A DNA stretch of 64,000 bases from Candidatus Zhuqueibacterota bacterium (GTDB lineage Bacteria; Zhuqueibacterota; Zhuqueibacteria; Oceanimicrobiales; Oceanimicrobiaceae), in NCBI GenBank assembly GCA_029262055.1, contig JAJDAD010000090.1, positions 1 to 64,000 of the forward strand, written 5' to 3'. Positions 1-7,608 of the stretch are shown here, piece by piece; position 1 is the stretch's first letter; the number at the start of each line of letters is the position of its first letter. Below the pieces are notes generated by a model. That model was not told the origin of the DNA. It saw nothing but the letters and a program-made list of their open reading frames with translations, and searched no databases. The translations under genes and the position numbers were made by a program.

Positions 1-375
1 ACCTTGATGGCACATGGTAGCACAGGCTGCGCCATCGGCGCCATTCAAGCCCATATCCCAAATAATGCCCACGCGGTCCTCATCACCCGATGAACTCCAG
101 TTCGCGCCGTCAAAACTCCACTGATTCTTGTCCACATTCTGTGTCGAAGTCGGGTCAGCCCAAGTTGCCAATACGTAGAAATAGTCGTTATCCATCATCG
201 CTTTAATGGTCAATCCCTTTTGCGTCGTGATGGAATCTGAGGTCCACTCACCTTGCGCTGCAACACCATCCAAAGTCGGGGTACCTTCCGTTGCTGTTGT
301 GGATGTTTGTCCCAATAGATTAGATGCTATGCCGAGAAACGCAAAGTGTACTAGCAAAACCTTCAAGTTCTTCAT
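1..375 (-). CDS. Ethylbenzene-dehydrogenase-type haem-binding protein, 5' part only
   Basis: This is the first 125 codons of a minus-strand gene that runs off the left edge. The ATG at 375 is preceded by GGAG. Residues 1-23 form a signal peptide (MKNLKVLLVHFAFLG...LGQ), so the protein is exported. The mature part starts with a domain of the pattern 'TLDGVAAQGEW...D.YFYVLATWAD', which I recognise as the EB_dh / cytochrome c-552-like haem-binding fold, and residues 118-123 are CATMCH, a CxxxCH haem c motif. The family usually carries electrons outside the inner membrane. A sigma-54-type promoter lies about 150 bp upstream, shared in sequence with the multihaem cytochrome gene at 1587, so the two are probably induced together. 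The C-terminal architecture cannot be seen. Confidence 0.8.
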   Translation of the reverse strand, partial: MKNLKVLLVHFAFLGIASNLLGQTSTTATEGTPTLDGVAAQGEWTSDSITTQKGLTIKAMMDNDYFYVLATWADPTSTQNVDKNQWSFDGANWSSSGDEDRVGIIWDMGLNGADGAACATMCHQG

Positions 376-524
376 AAACCATCTCCATATGATTGTCTTT
401 AGACCGATATAAATACGTCGCACGCAAGAAATGAACGCTGCTGCGACTTTCCGTTGCATTTGTTCCGCGGTGAGTAACTTTAAGAATATTCTTACGATGT
501 TAGGCTGATTGTTACTGAGAAACA

Positions 525-540
525 GACAAAGCTCATGCCA
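525..540 (-). promoter_or_regulatory. Sigma-54 promoter of the EB_dh-type gene
   Basis: On the minus strand the sequence reads TGGCATG-AGCT-TTGTC, which fits the -24/-12 pattern (GG, ten bases, then GT in place of GC). The same 16 bases occur unchanged at 4506-4521, and in near-identical form at 6094-6109. The leader to the ATG at 375 is about 140 bases. Confidence 0.75.
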
Positions 541-637
541 CAACAACTTAAGGTTCTTTAAGGACTATTAACTATTGATCTTATGTTGGTTATAGCAGTA
601 GAGAGGAAAACTAACTTGGGGGAATCACAACCATATC

Positions 638-672
638 GTCGACATTTCACCGAGAAACGACGAAAATTCGAC
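638..672 (-). promoter_or_regulatory. Activator binding sites (UAS) for the sigma-54 promoter at 525
   Basis: Two related 14-bp sites lie here: 638-651 (GTCGACATTTCACC) and 659-672 (GACGAAAATTCGAC, the reverse complement of the same pattern). The second starts 119 bp upstream of the -24 element, the usual distance for an NtrC-type enhancer. The same pair with the same spacing is found at 4618-4652. Confidence 0.65.
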
Positions 673-683
673 GTTTCGCCAGA

Positions 684-1396
684 TCACGTAATGTCATATC
701 TCCTCATTTTGTCTTTCAACGTGGATAGCGGCAGTTTTGACAAACTCGCAGTTTTAGCTCTATTGCCACCGGCCTTACGAAGCGCCTCCCGTATCAGACC
801 CATTTCAAGGAATGCCATTTCTTGCGCAAGAGACTCGGTTCCGGTACGTCGCTCGCACAGTTTACTCTTTTTGTTCTTGTCGCATGGATTTCAAACGGAA
901 GGCAATCGGATACAATGGGGTCGCAATCGCAAGCAAGGTTAAGGCGCTCGACGACATTCTTCAGTTCGCGTACATTGCCGGGCCAGGGATAGTCAATTAG
1001 CTGGGCCAAAGCATGCCTGTTGATTTCAGGTAACCTGTTCTTCCGTAAGCCACATAGGAAAAGTTCGGCGAGACTTTTAGTATCTGCCTCACGTTCCCGG
1101 AGGGGAGGCAATTTTATGGCATAGTCCATGAGTTGGCGGTATAGGTCTGCGCGATATTTCCCCAGAGCCACGAACTTGTGTAAGTCGGTTCTGGGCGCCG
1201 CGATGATACGGGTGCCCGGCATTACTGTTTGCTCCCCTTTGTTTCCGTTACAACTCTTCTTTTCGACACGCGCCTTAGTTGTAACTTCAAAGAAGGAGGA
1301 AGTAACAAGCCCAGTCGTTGTCTTATTCTGGATAGCCAAACGGTGAGGCACCATGTTGGTGAAGAGGGAGGTCGAAAAAGTGTTGACCTCCCTCAA
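684..1396 (-). pseudogene. Broken NtrC-type activator (third paralogue)
   Basis: The reading frame from 1396 holds only the C-terminal half of a sigma-54 activator. It begins near the 'RIIAA' strand of the AAA+ domain and continues through LPPLRER and YPWPGNVRELKNVVERLNL. The receiver, Walker A, GAFTGA and Walker B parts are absent. Near position 826 the frame shifts; the other frame then encodes 'ESLAQEMAFLEMGLIREAL' and a Fis-type helix-turn-helix ending 'KMRRYDIT', stopping at 684. It is clearly homologous to the gene at 4664-6010, and the DNA beyond its stop is also similar, so a block of activator 3' end, UAS and promoter was duplicated. N-terminal deletion and a frameshift make it non-functional as an activator. 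Confidence 0.85.
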
Positions 1397-1439
1397 CTAT
1401 TTCTTGCTTTATTCAGATTGAGCGAACGTGTTAGTGGTC

Positions 1440-1506
1440 AGTCTGTTTGGTCTCAATATGTTCGATGCTATGCTGAGAAACACAAGTGTACTGGCAAGAT
1501 CCTCAT
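1440..1506 (-). pseudogene. Remnant of an EB_dh-type signal peptide
   Basis: The DNA matches the start of the gene at 1-375: 'gatgctatgctgagaaac' here against 'gatgctatgccgagaaac' there, continuing to a start-like ATG at 1506 (MRIL...). A one-base difference and stops break the frame after a few residues. It lies directly upstream of the broken activator at 684-1396, so a deletion seems to have joined the head of one gene to the tail of another. Confidence 0.6.
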
Positions 1507-1530
1507 AAAGCTTCCCTTCTTTATGGTGCC

Positions 1531-1558
1531 GGGAGGCCGATGATCCAGCCGGCCTCCC
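1531..1558 (-). terminator. Hairpin after the multihaem cytochrome gene
   Basis: A perfect 9-bp stem (GGGAGGCCG / CGGCCTCCC) with a 10-base loop sits 29 bp beyond the stop of the gene at 1587. No strong U-run follows, so it may be a terminator or an RNA-stabilising hairpin. Confidence 0.5.
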
Positions 1559-1586
1559 GTAGCAACTCTCACTTAACTAAGGACGC

Positions 1587-4364
1587 CTACTTCATCAAGA
1601 TCATCTTCTTCACTGACATGAAATCATTAACACGAATTCGATAGAAGTAGACTCCTGAAGCTAGGTCTTCTCCGCCGACCGTAACACCGTGATTCCCGGC
1701 TTCCATCTGGTCATCAACCACGCGCATCACCTCTGCTCCAAGCGCATTGTAGACCGCTATGGTTACATGGCCTGATTCCTTCAAGTCAAATTTGATGGTC
1801 GTCGAAGGATTGAACGGATTCGGATAATTCTGACCAAGAGCGTACTCTTCCGGTATCACAGCACTCGAAGAACCTTCCACTGATGTAACCAGGAGAGAAA
1901 ACTCGCTCGAAAAACCGCTTTCATTCCCGGAAAAATCGAATGCAGACAGACGATAGTAGAAAGTCGTTCCCACGTCGACGTTTACGTCAACATACTCGGC
2001 TGAGGTAACCTCTGCAATAGGATCTGCAGCGCTTGGGTCAAATCCCTGGGTGGTGCTACGGTAGACGGCAAAGTAGTTGAAATCGTCGTCAACTGCGTCA
2101 ACCCATGACAGTGCTACGCCTGCGTCCGTTTCCAGCCCAGCAAGGCCAGCGGGGGTCGCAGGTACCAAATTATCAATCGAATAACCACTGTCAGGAGCAG
2201 AGGCCACGAAGATAGCAGGATTAGCTGTGTGGCCGACTACCTTAAACACTGACCAGTGGATGCCGTCCGTCGTTGTCGAATCAAACAAGGTGGGCGCGAT
2301 GCCGCTGTACTGCTCCAGACTTGCTGCGGGCACTGAGCCGGCGAAATCCCATAGCTGATCATCCGTTTCCAGTCGAACGTCCTCACCGAGTGCAGTGGCA
2401 TCGGCCGGTATTGCCGCGATAGATGGATAAACGGTTGTAACCGTTTGTCCGTTGCTTCCGGCTGTGCTATCCACACGCCGCCACATGCTGTAGAATTTCA
2501 GTGGATTGTCACCAATACCATCTCCGCCAAACTTGTTCCACACTAGCCGAACCTGCTTACCCTGGTCATTGGGAACGTCAGCGATTGAGGCGATCGTGTT
2601 AGCTCCCAAATCACCGGTAGTCAATGCTCGCCGGGCGGTCTCAAGCAGGTTGACGGCATATTGGAAATTGTGGATGCCGTCACTTTGATCCTCCAGCACA
2701 AACATATAATTATACGCGGCCAGCAACTGGACGGGCGTGTAGCCAGGATCCTCTCTAGCTGTGCCGGCTGAAACTGCTGGATCGCCCAATGGCGGAAGCA
2801 ATTTGCCAAGCTCATCCAGCAAACCACGCACTTCATCCTGGACGGCTTCAGCGACGCCATCGCCATCGTAATCTTTCTTCGCCTTGATGTCAGCAAAGGA
2901 GTTGATGGGACCGTGGCATTCCCGGCAAGCAGAAACATTGTAAACGTCATCGCCGGGATCCTCAGGCGTGCCGCCGTCCCAGTGCATATTCCAGGTATGC
3001 TCGCCTACCCAATGTTGGCCAGGTTCGCCAGCGGCAGGGGTTTCAGACATGTGGCAAGTGACACAGGTATTGGGAACGTAAAGACTATGGTTTGAACTTG
3101 GGATATCCTGACCAAAATGAATGGCATTGGTGCCGGCCAGCATATCGGCTTGTGGATTGTGGTGCGGACCAAAACGTCTAAACCAGTTCTGCGCCACCTC
3201 GGGACCATCTTCGCGTGCATGATGACACTGCATGCAGAGCTTACCAAGACCGCCAAATGAGACAACCTCGCCATTCAGCAGAGTCACATCATCAACCTTG
3301 CGTAGTTGGTGTTCGTTAGCTTTGCTGTGGGGGTCGTGGCAAACAGCACAACTGATTTGTTGAAACCCGGTTCGCCATTCGGCCTCGGGTTTGCCGTCCA
3401 TTTTGTCGATGAAGCCGTAACCCGAGTGGCACTGGTTACAGAAGCCGCGACCCGCGGCAAAGGAAACGCCTTGCGCGTGTGCTGATCTTCTCCACTGAGT
3501 GCCCTTGGGGTGGAATGTCAAGTCATCGTGGCATTGCCCGCAGACGCCGTCGCTGATCGAAAGATCGATCTTATTGGTGTCTCCTGCATGTTCGCTTCCG
3601 GGTCCATGACAACTCTCGCATTGGATGTTCGCTTTGGCAGCAACGTCCGGAAAATTGGCCACCATGTCATCCCAGTTCCCGGCTTGCAGTGGGCTCGGTA
3701 TGGTCCAGCCTTGCGCCGTCGCAATATCGTCGAAACCGTCGTTCACGGCAGTCGTGTCATAGCCGACAGTATGGCACGGCAGGCAGCGATCGGCGTAAAA
3801 ACTAACGCCACCATCAATATCCCGGGCGAACTTCGATGCATGCTTTGTTCCCTGCCAGCCACTGTAGTTCTCCTGGTGGCATCCTATCCCGCACTGTGGA
3901 AATGCAAGCGGTAGCCCGCTAAATCCACCCGCACCAACATACTTCGCGCTGTTGATAGTGACGGTCGTATCAGCCGTCCCTGATGCAGTCGTTATGGACA
4001 AACTAATCGTATATTGACCTGTGGAATCACTCCGAAACGTGGTCATCCCTTTGTCGGTGCTGTCAAGCGTAGCGACGGAACCAGTGGGCTGGGTAGTCAG
4101 AGCCCAAACATGAGTAGTGATGTCGCCTCCTGAGGCATCCTGACCCACCAGATAAACCAATTCTCCATTCCCAACATTCTTGAGACCAGATGAACGGTAG
4201 TATGGCGGGGTCGTTTGACCGTTGTTGGTAATATCCTGGAGACTTATCGCTGCGACAGTGATAACAGCTTGAGGGGGTGCCGGGCCGGTTATTGCAAACA
4301 TTGCAAAAAGAAGCAGTAGTACCAAGACCATCCCCGAAACAACTAGTAGCTTATAGTCCTTCAT
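1587..4364 (-). CDS. Secreted nine-haem cytochrome c with FnIII and C-terminal sorting domain
   Basis: 925 residues from the ATG at 4364, chosen because GGAGGAC precedes it at the right distance; an upstream in-frame start has no such site. One membrane or signal segment (about 8-27) leads to an Ig/PKD-like domain (about 40-140). Nine haem motifs follow: CGIGCH (158, CxxxCH) and eight CxxCH between about 194 and 484 (CLPCH, CESCH, CGQCH, CNQCH, CAVCH, CMQCH, CVTCH, CRECH), with further His residues as possible axial ligands. A fibronectin type III domain (about 755-845) and a C-terminal 'YPNPFNPSTTIKFDL...GVYFYRI' sorting domain of T9SS type complete it. This implies export through the outer membrane and a surface role in electron transfer. 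A sigma-54 promoter lies about 140 bp upstream. Substrate unknown. Confidence 0.9.
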   Translation of the reverse strand: MKDYKLLVVSGMVLVLLLLFAMFAITGPAPPQAVITVAAISLQDITNNGQTTPPYYRSSGLKNVGNGELVYLVGQDASGGDITTHVWALTTQPTGSVATLDSTDKGMTTFRSDSTGQYTISLSITTASGTADTTVTINSAKYVGAGGFSGLPLAFPQCGIGCHQENYSGWQGTKHASKFARDIDGGVSFYADRCLPCHTVGYDTTAVNDGFDDIATAQGWTIPSPLQAGNWDDMVANFPDVAAKANIQCESCHGPGSEHAGDTNKIDLSISDGVCGQCHDDLTFHPKGTQWRRSAHAQGVSFAAGRGFCNQCHSGYGFIDKMDGKPEAEWRTGFQQISCAVCHDPHSKANEHQLRKVDDVTLLNGEVVSFGGLGKLCMQCHHAREDGPEVAQNWFRRFGPHHNPQADMLAGTNAIHFGQDIPSSNHSLYVPNTCVTCHMSETPAAGEPGQHWVGEHTWNMHWDGGTPEDPGDDVYNVSACRECHGPINSFADIKAKKDYDGDGVAEAVQDEVRGLLDELGKLLPPLGDPAVSAGTAREDPGYTPVQLLAAYNYMFVLEDQSDGIHNFQYAVNLLETARRALTTGDLGANTIASIADVPNDQGKQVRLVWNKFGGDGIGDNPLKFYSMWRRVDSTAGSNGQTVTTVYPSIAAIPADATALGEDVRLETDDQLWDFAGSVPAASLEQYSGIAPTLFDSTTTDGIHWSVFKVVGHTANPAIFVASAPDSGYSIDNLVPATPAGLAGLETDAGVALSWVDAVDDDFNYFAVYRSTTQGFDPSAADPIAEVTSAEYVDVNVDVGTTFYYRLSAFDFSGNESGFSSEFSLLVTSVEGSSSAVIPEEYALGQNYPNPFNPSTTIKFDLKESGHVTIAVYNALGAEVMRVVDDQMEAGNHGVTVGGEDLASGVYFYRIRVNDFMSVKKMILMK

Positions 4365-4505
4365 AAAGTCCTCCATAGGTTGGGATTTGGAACATCTTAA
4401 ACACATTGCTGGAAACGATCAGCGGAGTGAGATTTCCATTGATTCCGTAAAGGCTTCTTTGATGCTGATTCTTTGGCCTTAGGATTGAGCGTTGCCTAAA
4501 GAGCA

Positions 4506-4521
4506 GACAAAGCTCATGCCA
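4506..4521 (-). promoter_or_regulatory. Sigma-54 promoter of the multihaem cytochrome gene
   Basis: TGGCATG-AGCT-TTGTC on the minus strand, identical over 16 bases to the element at 525-540. The leader to the ATG at 4364 is about 130 bases. Confidence 0.75.
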
Positions 4522-4617
4522 CAAAACTTAAATTTCTTTAAGGATTCTTGGCCGTTGATATTATTTTGGTTATAACAGTTGAGGGAGAGACTGACTTGGG
4601 AGATTCACAACCATATC

Positions 4618-4652
4618 GTCGACATTTCACCGGGAGTCGACGAAATTTCGAC
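4618..4652 (-). promoter_or_regulatory. Activator binding sites (UAS) for the promoter at 4506
   Basis: 4618-4631 is GTCGACATTTCACC and 4639-4652 is GACGAAATTTCGAC with a perfect CGAAATTTCG core palindrome. The latter starts 118 bp upstream of the -24 element. The sites sit just past the 3' end of the degenerate activator gene (stop at 4664). Confidence 0.7.
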
Positions 4653-4663
4653 TATTCGTCACA

Positions 4664-6010
4664 TCACGCAATTCCATATCTTCTCATTTTGCCGTTCAAG
4701 GTGGATATCGGTAGCCTTAATAAGGCCGCAGTTTTCGTCTTATTGCCACCTGATTTTCTGAGGGCCTCCCGGATCAGCCCAATTTCGAAGAAAGCCACCT
4801 CCTGAGCAAGAGATTTCGCGCCCGGACATCGCCAAAAGTCCGAATCCCGACTTCTGGTCTGAAGGTTAATTTCCAACGGCAGACATGCAGGTAAGATAGG
4901 ATCACACTGGCAGGAAAGGTTCAGGCGCTCGATGACATTCTTCAATTCGCGCACATTGCCTGGCCAGGGGTAATCAATCAGGGAAGCCAAAGCCTGCCCG
5001 TCGATGGCAGGTAACTTCTTTTTGTGAAAATCACTGAGGAAGAATTCGACAAGAGTCTCAATATCCTCTTTGCGTTGCTGCAAGGGAGGCAGTTTAATGG
5101 TACGGTCCATCAGTTTGTTACCTAAATCTGCGCGGAATTTTCCAGCGGCCACAGATTTGCGTAAATCTGCCCTGGTCGCTGCGATGATGCGCATGTTAAA
5201 CCTCGGTCCTGGCTTTCTGCTGACGCCGTTAAGGCAGCGCATCTCGAGCAGCCCCAGCAGTTTTACTTGTGCCTGTGAAGGGAGGGAATCCACTTCTGCA
5301 AGAAAAATGCTGCCGGTCTCAAAATCGCTCCTCACCCAACCACTCATCCTGCCTCTGCGGGCATGATATTCGGGGCGCAAAAACTCGCCCTGCAGTGCCT
5401 GTATTGGCAGTCTCGTGCAGTCGAACTTGATGAATGGATCATTTCTGTGTCGGGAGTTATAATGAATGGTCTTGGCCACTCGTTCCTTGCCCGTATCATG
5501 GTCGCCGACAAGCAGGACAACTGCATCGTTACGGGCCACGACCTGCAATCGGCGCACTACATTTTGCATGGCCGGGCTCTTACTGACAATTTTCTGCACC
5601 ACATAGCGGCTTTGCAGCGATTCTCTAAGCTGCGAGTTTTCCGCCAGAGCAAATCGATAGCTCTCCACCCGCTGTAATAGAAACAGCAGTTCATCCAATC
5701 TAAACGGCTCGATGAGATAGTCGTAGACACCATGCTTGGTAGCTTCAACTGCAGCCGTAATCGTTTCCTGGGTAGCCATCAACATGACGGTGGCTTCCGG
5801 CTGGAACCTCCTAATGGATTTAAACAAACCGATCCCATCCATGCCGGGGTCTCGCAGGCCCGACAGGCAAACATCGAAGCGCCTGCTTGTGAGCCACTTG
5901 GATGCTGCTTGCAGTGATTCAGCCGCAAATACCTCGTGGCCGGCACTTCCAAGGTTATTCAGCAGAAAATCTCGGTGAACCTTGATGCTGTCAATAATTA
6001 TGATTTTCAT
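4664..6010 (-). CDS. Degenerate NtrC-type response regulator lacking phosphorylation and sigma-54 contact residues
   Basis: 448 residues with the receiver (1-120), AAA+ (about 140-370) and Fis-type HTH (about 405-448) layout of NtrC. Compared position by position with the intact neighbour at 6256, the receiver has Gly51 in place of the phospho-accepting Asp and Glu101 in place of the conserved Lys. Walker A reads GDHDTGKE, the GAFTGA loop is replaced (about 210-224, 'EYHARRGRMSGW'), and Walker B has Ala238 for Asp although Glu239 is kept. The frame is full length and the HTH is intact, so DNA binding is likely while ATP-driven sigma-54 opening is not. It has its own sigma-54 promoter at 6094. 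Possible roles are antagonist, co-regulator or sigma-70 regulator; a decaying duplicate is the alternative. Confidence 0.85.
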   Translation of the reverse strand: MKIIIIDSIKVHRDFLLNNLGSAGHEVFAAESLQAASKWLTSRRFDVCLSGLRDPGMDGIGLFKSIRRFQPEATVMLMATQETITAAVEATKHGVYDYLIEPFRLDELLFLLQRVESYRFALAENSQLRESLQSRYVVQKIVSKSPAMQNVVRRLQVVARNDAVVLLVGDHDTGKERVAKTIHYNSRHRNDPFIKFDCTRLPIQALQGEFLRPEYHARRGRMSGWVRSDFETGSIFLAEVDSLPSQAQVKLLGLLEMRCLNGVSRKPGPRFNMRIIAATRADLRKSVAAGKFRADLGNKLMDRTIKLPPLQQRKEDIETLVEFFLSDFHKKKLPAIDGQALASLIDYPWPGNVRELKNVIERLNLSCQCDPILPACLPLEINLQTRSRDSDFWRCPGAKSLAQEVAFFEIGLIREALRKSGGNKTKTAALLRLPISTLNGKMRRYGIA

Positions 6011-6093
6011 CGTCCATGCGCCAGGATGAAGTTTACAACGCGGCCACTCGTGTCCGCCAGGTTCTGCTTATTGACACAAGTGCTTTGTGCTTA

Positions 6094-6109
6094 AACAAAG
6101 CTCATGCCA
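6094..6109 (-). promoter_or_regulatory. Sigma-54 promoter of the degenerate activator gene
   Basis: TGGCATG-AGCT-TTGTT on the minus strand, differing in one base from the elements at 525 and 4506. It lies 84 bp before the ATG at 6010. Confidence 0.7.
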
Positions 6110-6228
6110 GGCCAGCAAAAACACCTCGTGAAATCTCAACTAGCTGTTTCTTTGGAAGATCAGAGCAGATAAGAGTAGGGAGGGGCTGGAGAATCTGCTT
6201 ACGTGAGAGGCGAAAATAAGCGTGTGAC

Positions 6229-6242
6229 GACGAAATTTCGAC
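6229..6242 (-). promoter_or_regulatory. Activator binding site (UAS) for the promoter at 6094
   Basis: GACGAAATTTCGAC, identical to 4639-4652, starts 120 bp upstream of the -24 element, between the promoter and the stop of the intact activator gene. No second site like 4618-4631 is seen here. Confidence 0.65.
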
Positions 6243-6255
6243 GAATCCTATCGCA

Positions 6256-7608
6256 CTACTCAACCAGGTATTTCTTGATCTTGCTCTTTAACGTCGAGGC
6301 AGGTATTCTCAGCAACTCAGATGCTCTTGCCTTGTTGCCACCAACCTTTGCCAGCGTCTGTCGAATAAGGTCCCACTCAAACTGCGCGACCAGCTCACCC
6401 AGAGTGTTTTTTCCATCCAGTCGCCTCGCAGAGCACCCGCCGTCAACTGCTTGCTCCTGAATCGTACTCGGGAGGCACTCGCGCGTGATCGGCCTGCCCT
6501 GGCAAATCAAAGTGAGCCGCTCGGCCAGGTTTCTAAGCTCCCGTACATTGCCCGGCCACGAATAGGCTGCCAACACAGGGTACACATCGGGCTCAATGAT
6601 CTGCTGGTTTCCTGAATTGAACACATGTAGAAAATGCTCGAGCAAGTCCTGAGCATCACCTTCCCGCTCTCTCAAGGCCGGTAGCCTAATCGGATAAATA
6701 CTCAAGCGATAGAACAGATCCTGTCTGAAAACATCCCTGGCGACGAGCTTGTTCAGGTCTACTTTGGTCGCGGCAATAACCCGAACGTCAACCTTGAGTG
6801 TCTTTGTACCACCCACGCGTTCAAAAGTCTGTTCCTCCAGTACCCGCAGCAGCTTAACCTGCAGCTCAACAGAGATATCATCCACTTCGTCAAGAAGAAT
6901 TGAACCCCCGTTCGCAAGTTCAAAGCGACCCTTCTTTTGCGAATATGCTCCCGTAAAGGCCCCCTTTTCATGCCCGAAAAGTTCGCTTTCCAGAATCTCC
7001 TTGGACAGCATGGCGCAACTGACCTTGATGAACGGATGCCTCTTGCGTGGTGAGTTGTAGTGAATCGCATTGGCGGCCAATTCTTTGCCGGTTCCGGTTT
7101 CCCCCTCCAGGAGGACTGTGGTGTCCGACGGAGCCGCAATCTCTAACTGTCGAAACACGTCCTGCATGGATTGGCTTTTCCCGATAATATTGTCGAAAGA
7201 ATAACGGGTTTCGATCTGGCTCTTGAGTCGCCTGTTCTCGCGGGTCACCGAACGATAATTCTGGACTCGATTGAGAACAAGCAGAAGCTCATCGACGCTA
7301 AATGGTTTCGTAAGGTAATCGTAGGCGCCCAACTTCATCGCATGAACCGCCGTTTCCACATTGCCGTACGCGGTCATCATTATCACAGTGGTACTTGGTT
7401 GCAGGGCCTTCACATGTTGCAACAGTTCCATCCCGTCGATGCCCGGCATTTTCAGATCGGCAAGAATGACATCGAACGTCGCCTCAGCCAGAAGTTCGAC
7501 TGCGGCATCACCGGATGCGACCGCTGTGGTATCATGACCAACCTCAAGGAGATCATCCAGTAGGGCAACGCGCTGGATTTCCTCATCTTCGACTATCAGT
7601 ATCTTCAT
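6256..7608 (-). CDS. NtrC-family sigma-54-dependent response regulator, intact
   Basis: 450 residues. Receiver domain 1-120 has acidic residues at 7-8, phospho-acceptor Asp51 (ADLKMPG) and Lys101 (TKPF). The AAA+ domain carries Walker A GETGTGKE (169-176), GAFTGA (216-221), Walker B GSILLDEV (235-242) and the FYRL...PLRER region. A Fis-type HTH (about 405-450) follows. It should activate sigma-54 RNA polymerase after phosphorylation. Its ATG overlaps the stop of the kinase gene (ATGA), so the kinase is very probably its partner. The palindromes at 6229, 4639 and 659, each about 119 bp before a sigma-54 promoter, are its likely targets. Confidence 0.93.
   Translation of the reverse strand: MKILIVEDEEIQRVALLDDLLEVGHDTTAVASGDAAVELLAEATFDVILADLKMPGIDGMELLQHVKALQPSTTVIMMTAYGNVETAVHAMKLGAYDYLTKPFSVDELLLVLNRVQNYRSVTRENRRLKSQIETRYSFDNIIGKSQSMQDVFRQLEIAAPSDTTVLLEGETGTGKELAANAIHYNSPRKRHPFIKVSCAMLSKEILESELFGHEKGAFTGAYSQKKGRFELANGGSILLDEVDDISVELQVKLLRVLEEQTFERVGGTKTLKVDVRVIAATKVDLNKLVARDVFRQDLFYRLSIYPIRLPALREREGDAQDLLEHFLHVFNSGNQQIIEPDVYPVLAAYSWPGNVRELRNLAERLTLICQGRPITRECLPSTIQEQAVDGGCSARRLDGKNTLGELVAQFEWDLIRQTLAKVGGNKARASELLRIPASTLKSKIKKYLVE

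Noticed and set aside
583-1000. Plus-strand open frames over the left regulatory region
   Set aside because: They are shadows of the broken activator and its regulatory sites; minus-strand homology explains the sequence.
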